A stretch of DNA of 8,932 bases from an uncultured Solobacterium sp. (lineage in GTDB: Bacteria; Bacillota_I; Bacilli_A; Erysipelotrichales; Erysipelotrichaceae). Made by a program: the position numbers and the translations under genes. Location: contig CAJJTI010000076.1 in assembly GCA_905194705.1 (NCBI GenBank), positions 1 through 8,932 of the forward strand, written 5' to 3'. Shown piece by piece: positions 6,874 to 8,932 of this stretch; position 1 is the first letter of the stretch; every line of letters begins with the position of its first letter. Under the pieces are notes generated by a model, which made no database searches, had not been told where the DNA came from, and saw nothing but the letters and a program-made list of their open reading frames with translations.

Positions 6874-7692
6874 CTATTCTCCATAACTTGTTCCACCAGT
6901 AACGTCAAAATATTCTTCAAAACTTTCGTACTCATCAACGTTATAAATAGCTGTAGCGTAATCTACACCAACATATCTAAAATGCCATGGTTCATAAGTA
7001 TATCCAGTAATTTCATACTTACCCTTTGGATATCTCATAATAAATCCATATTCATGTGCATGTTCTCTTAACCAGATACCTTCTGTGATATTTCCAAAGC
7101 AGGCACGATTACTTCCGTTAGATTCAGAATCAGTTGTTAAAGAATCACATCCCGTAGCTTGTTCTCGATCTGCTGTAGCCCCAATATCGGCTGCTAAACC
7201 AGTTTGATGATCTGAATATCCAGGTCGTGAGCTTTTCGCATCAGCTACTTCGCCTCCACCATATACTGTATAGAATAAATAGTTCTGTTCTGATTCACTT
7301 CTATATCCAGAAATTAGTCGTAAAATAACACCATCATTTCTTGCGGCAGAAAACATTTCTTCTAATGCATGAGCGGCTGTTTCACGCATATAAGCTCCAC
7401 TGCCATTGACTTGTGGTTGCACTAAGTCACTTGGTTCATAACCATCTGGCAGTTTATGTTTTTTATTTGCAAGAATCAAATAACTATCTGTATCAGTAAA
7501 TACACTTGGATCAATCGTAGGCTCTATAGTAGCTGTACTTTCAGGAGTACTCGTTACTGTAACAGGTGTAGCAGTATTAGAAGGATTATCAACATTATTT
7601 CTTTTAGGACGGCGAATAAATCTCGCATATAAGCCTAAAATAAGCATACATACTAAGACTGTTAAAATAATTCCTTCTAGTACTCTTTTCAT
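6874..7692 (-). CDS. VanY-type D-alanyl-D-alanine carboxypeptidase (peptidase M15B), membrane-anchored
   Basis: A zinc peptidase acting outside the membrane, predicted to remove the terminal D-alanine from peptidoglycan stem peptides. An N-terminal anchor (residues 5-25) is followed by a low-complexity Thr/Ser/Pro linker (38-62) and the M15B domain (about 75-255). Active-site residues are complete: SDHQTGLAADI supplies His162 and Asp169, and EPWHFRY supplies Glu234 (general base) and His237. SGYRS (128-132) carries the conserved substrate-binding Arg. The loop between Asp169 and Trp207 has two cysteines (182 and 198), the only ones outside the anchor, which could form a disulfide. The start at 7692 is supported by GGAG nine bases upstream. 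It lies three bases after queT and two bases before the small membrane protein gene, so the three form one operon. No resistance genes (vanH/A/X) are near, so a housekeeping wall role is likelier than glycopeptide resistance. Confidence 0.9.
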   Translation of the reverse strand: MKRVLEGIILTVLVCMLILGLYARFIRRPKRNNVDNPSNTATPVTVTSTPESTATIEPTIDPSVFTDTDSYLILANKKHKLPDGYEPSDLVQPQVNGSGAYMRETAAHALEEMFSAARNDGVILRLISGYRSESEQNYLFYTVYGGGEVADAKSSRPGYSDHQTGLAADIGATADREQATGCDSLTTDSESNGSNRACFGNITEGIWLREHAHEYGFIMRYPKGKYEITGYTYEPWHFRYVGVDYATAIYNVDEYESFEEYFDVTGGTSYGE

Positions 7693-7695
7693 TTT

Positions 7696-8202
7696 TTATT
7701 TCTCCAATATTTTTGTTTTATCTAAAAATTTAATCAATATATAACCAAGTATAACAGATATTAATTCCCCAATTGCAACTTCAACTCCACAAATTAGAGA
7801 ACCTGTCACAATATTTGTAGGGAAATATAATACGCCAAGTTCAATTCCAACAAAGAAGAAATTGAATACTACTGGCATAAGCATAGCCCATACAGGGTAG
7901 CCTTTTATACATTTATTACGTAATTTGTATGTACAAACAGCAGCCAAGAATGTAGCAAGTGTACCAACAACCGCATCAATCATACCTGTTGGATTTACTC
8001 CAAGCATTACTCCAAATAAATTAGTTAAGAAGCAACCAAGTGTTACACCCCAAATACCAGGTTCATAAATAAGTGGTAATAGTGTTAGTGCTTCAGCAAT
8101 TCTCACCTGGATATTTCCATATGAGATTGGTGCTAGAACAAGTGATACAACTGTGTATACAGCCGCAATCATTGCTACTTTCGTAAATGTTTTTGTGTTC
8201 AT
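7696..8202 (-). CDS. queT: Queuosine-precursor ECF transporter S component (QueT family)
   Basis: A 168-residue membrane protein, the substrate-binding S component of an energy-coupling-factor importer for a queuosine precursor (preQ1 or queuine). It works with the shared EcfA-EcfA'-EcfT module, which is not in the window. Family signatures include a hydrophobic first helix ending LAPISYGNIQVRIAEALTLLP and the WGVTLGCFLTNLFGV and FVGIELGVLYFP stretches, with five to six membrane segments overall. The length is typical of the family (COG4708). The ATG at 8202 has AAGGAG 11 bases upstream, slightly long spacing. The preQ1-I-like riboswitch just upstream overlaps that ribosome binding site and supports the substrate. 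It is the first gene of a three-gene operon with a carboxypeptidase and a small membrane protein. Confidence 0.9.
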   Translation of the reverse strand: MNTKTFTKVAMIAAVYTVVSLVLAPISYGNIQVRIAEALTLLPLIYEPGIWGVTLGCFLTNLFGVMLGVNPTGMIDAVVGTLATFLAAVCTYKLRNKCIKGYPVWAMLMPVVFNFFFVGIELGVLYFPTNIVTGSLICGVEVAIGELISVILGYILIKFLDKTKILEK

Positions 8203-8213
8203 GAATAAATCAT

Positions 8214-8253
8214 CTCCTTATTTTCACTTAACGTCAGGTAGCCGCTACTGACG
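8214..8253 (-). promoter_or_regulatory. preQ1-I-type riboswitch, probably controlling translation of queT
   Basis: Minus strand: P1 CGTCAG/CTGACG (8253-8248 with 8237-8232) encloses a 10-nt loop TAGCGGCTAC, followed by the A-rich tail TTAAGTGAAAATAAGGAG (8231-8214). The loop length and its final C correspond to the preQ1-pairing C15 of the Thermoanaerobacter tengcongensis (Tte) aptamer, as recalled from memory. The tail resembles the Tte tail, which ends in the Shine-Dalgarno sequence. No terminator follows, so control would be by hiding AAGGAG in the P2 pseudoknot. Deviations from Tte are a tail two bases longer and U in place of C at the position facing G11. The QueT gene downstream makes the assignment strong. 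Confidence 0.75.
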
Positions 8254-8275
8254 GGAGTTAAAACTCCAGGTACTT

Positions 8276-8281
8276 ATTCTA
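8276..8281 (-). promoter_or_regulatory. Possible -10 element of the queT operon
   Basis: TAGAAT on the minus strand would start transcription near 8269, just ahead of a GGAGTT/AACTCC hairpin (8254-8267) that precedes the preQ1 element. No convincing -35 is seen; the expected position falls in the T-run of the toxin-operon terminator. Weak evidence. Confidence 0.35.
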
Positions 8282-8297
8282 ACTCACAAAATATATT

Positions 8298-8324
8298 AAA
8301 AAAAGGGAAATTTAATCATTTCCC
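8298..8324 (-). terminator. Intrinsic terminator of the toxin-antitoxin operon, overlapping the toxin stop codon
   Basis: Minus strand: a perfect 7-bp stem GGGAAAT/ATTTCCC (8324-8318 with 8311-8305), a 6-nt loop and seven U residues (8304-8298). The toxin's last codons form the left arm, and the TGA stop codon runs from the arm into the loop. Confidence 0.85.
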
Positions 8325-8603
8325 AAAGAGATCACTATGTGAACCCGTTCTTGTAAGGGTTAATACAAGTAAATCATTCTCTACACGATAAATTAACAAC
8401 CAATCTGGCTGAATATGACATTCACGATGTCCTACCCAATTTCCAGTCAAAACGCGATCTTTATTCTTTTCCGAAAGTTGTTCACCGTTTGAAAGTTTAC
8501 GAATAATATCATCCAGAAGATCAATTTCCAAAAGACGTTTCATAGCTAACTTATAATCTTTTTTGAATTGATTTGTCCAAACAATATCTAGATGTTTGCT
8601 CAT
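8316..8603 (-). CDS. yafQ: YafQ-family toxin, ribosome-dependent mRNA endonuclease
   Basis: A RelE-superfamily toxin of 95 residues that would cleave mRNA in the ribosomal A site and halt translation when released from its antitoxin. The C-terminal half carries the YafQ signature. His59 lies in GNWVGHRECH, His63 in the same stretch, Asp67 in IQPDWLLIYR and His89 in TRTGSHSDLF. These correspond to the E. coli YafQ active-site residues His50, His63, Asp67 and His87, so the enzyme looks intact. Its ATG overlaps the antitoxin stop codon by four bases (ATGA), the usual arrangement for coupled antitoxin-toxin synthesis, and AAGGA lies nine bases upstream. The length is normal. Confidence 0.92.
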   Translation of the reverse strand: MSKHLDIVWTNQFKKDYKLAMKRLLEIDLLDDIIRKLSNGEQLSEKNKDRVLTGNWVGHRECHIQPDWLLIYRVENDLLVLTLTRTGSHSDLFGK

Positions 8604-8875
8604 TTCTTTAATTCCTTCAATGCTTCCTCAACGTCGGAATAACGTTTTACAGAAGAATCACGAGCAATACTCTCTGCCTCTAACATAGCTAATACTGTTT
8701 CTTTATTCGGTTGTTCCATACGAACATCAAATGGAAACCCACCTGCCCGAATTGATTGACGTAAAAAAACATTAATAGCTGTAGTCAAGTTGATACCTAA
8801 CTCGTTATATAACGCTTCACATTGTTTCTTAATATCACTATCCATACGTACACTGAAATTTGTTGTGTTTGTCAT
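8600..8875 (-). CDS. dinJ: RelB/DinJ-family antitoxin
   Basis: A ribbon-helix-helix protein that neutralises the downstream YafQ-type toxin and represses its own promoter. The N-terminal strand NFSVRMD is followed by two helices (SDIKKQCEALYNELG and LTTAINVFLRQSI) and the FPFDV segment typical of RelB/DinJ. The C-terminal part, rich in Glu and Lys, would wrap the toxin. The start is uncertain. ATG 8875 gives the natural family N-terminus; ATG 8887 adds four residues but lies inside an inverted repeat. No Shine-Dalgarno sequence is close to either. AAAGGA at 8915-8920 is 27 or 39 bases away in the linear sequence, but only about 10 bases from ATG 8875 if the repeat folds as a hairpin. The four-base overlap with the toxin gene marks a standard operon. 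Confidence 0.88.
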   Translation of the reverse strand: MTNTTNFSVRMDSDIKKQCEALYNELGINLTTAINVFLRQSIRAGGFPFDVRMEQPNKETVLAMLEAESIARDSSVKRYSDVEEALKELKK

Positions 8876-8882
8876 ATTACGT

Positions 8883-8911
8883 ATCATAAATTTAGGTCAG
8901 GAATTTATGAT
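8883..8911 (-). promoter_or_regulatory. Inverted repeat over the antitoxin start region: likely operator or mRNA hairpin
   Basis: ATCATAAATT (8883-8892) and AATTTATGAT (8902-8911) are perfect 10-bp inverted copies around a 9-nt spacer. Palindromes bound by the RelB/DinJ ribbon-helix-helix dimer sit here in related operons, so an autorepression site is the simplest reading. As RNA it would form a 10-bp hairpin between the Shine-Dalgarno sequence (8915-8920) and ATG 8875. The promoter itself probably lies beyond the right edge. Confidence 0.65.
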
Positions 8912-8932
8912 TTTTCCTTTCTTGGCCTATAT

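Noticed and set aside
6874..7692. Carboxypeptidase as part of a vancomycin-resistance cluster
   Set aside because: No vanR/S, vanH, ligase or vanX genes are present; M15B enzymes are common wall-maturation proteins.
8883..8911. Inverted repeat as an insertion-sequence end or attachment site
   Set aside because: There is no transposase or integrase nearby, no target duplication visible, and its place over the antitoxin start fits an operator.

Overview
The window is AT-rich DNA with Gram-positive hallmarks: strong GGAGG-type ribosome binding sites, sigma-A-like promoters, intrinsic terminators behind most transcription units, and riboswitch control of purine and queuosine-precursor transport. 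Together with the protein types (AddA, AzgA-family permease, QueT, VanY-type carboxypeptidase) this points to a low-GC Bacillota. An Erysipelotrichaceae-like gut member is my best guess, but that is inference. No rRNA, tRNA, CRISPR array, transposase or phage gene is visible.

Layout: positions 1-2241 (+) hold the C-terminal two thirds of the AddA helicase-nuclease, open at the left edge. It converges on a purine permease gene (2306-3673, -) across a bidirectional terminator. The permease has a guanine-type purine riboswitch with its own attenuator terminator (3703-3813). Next comes a two-gene polyamine operon on the minus strand: a PotD-like polyamine-binding lipoprotein and N-carbamoylputrescine amidase, overlapping by one base. 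Upstream of potD is a leader of about 285 nt (5928-6212) with a good promoter at its head, a multi-helix fold closed by a P1-like stem, an 11-bp antiterminator pairing and an intrinsic terminator directly before the potD ribosome binding site. I cannot assign this element to any riboswitch class I know. It is the most interesting feature of the window.

Farther right on the minus strand is a compact operon: queT (queuosine-precursor ECF transporter S component), a VanY-type D,D-carboxypeptidase, and a small two-helix membrane protein of unknown function. It ends at a terminator that overlaps the last stop codon. queT is preceded by a short hairpin with an A-rich tail that matches the preQ1-I riboswitch architecture and includes the Shine-Dalgarno sequence. 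At the right edge is a RelB/DinJ-YafQ toxin-antitoxin pair, with a 10-bp inverted repeat over the antitoxin start region and a terminator overlapping the toxin stop codon.

How it works together: three of the four complete minus-strand units appear to be metabolite-controlled through RNA leaders (purine, preQ1, and a probable but unknown polyamine-related ligand). The fourth, the toxin-antitoxin pair, is probably controlled by protein binding at its palindrome.
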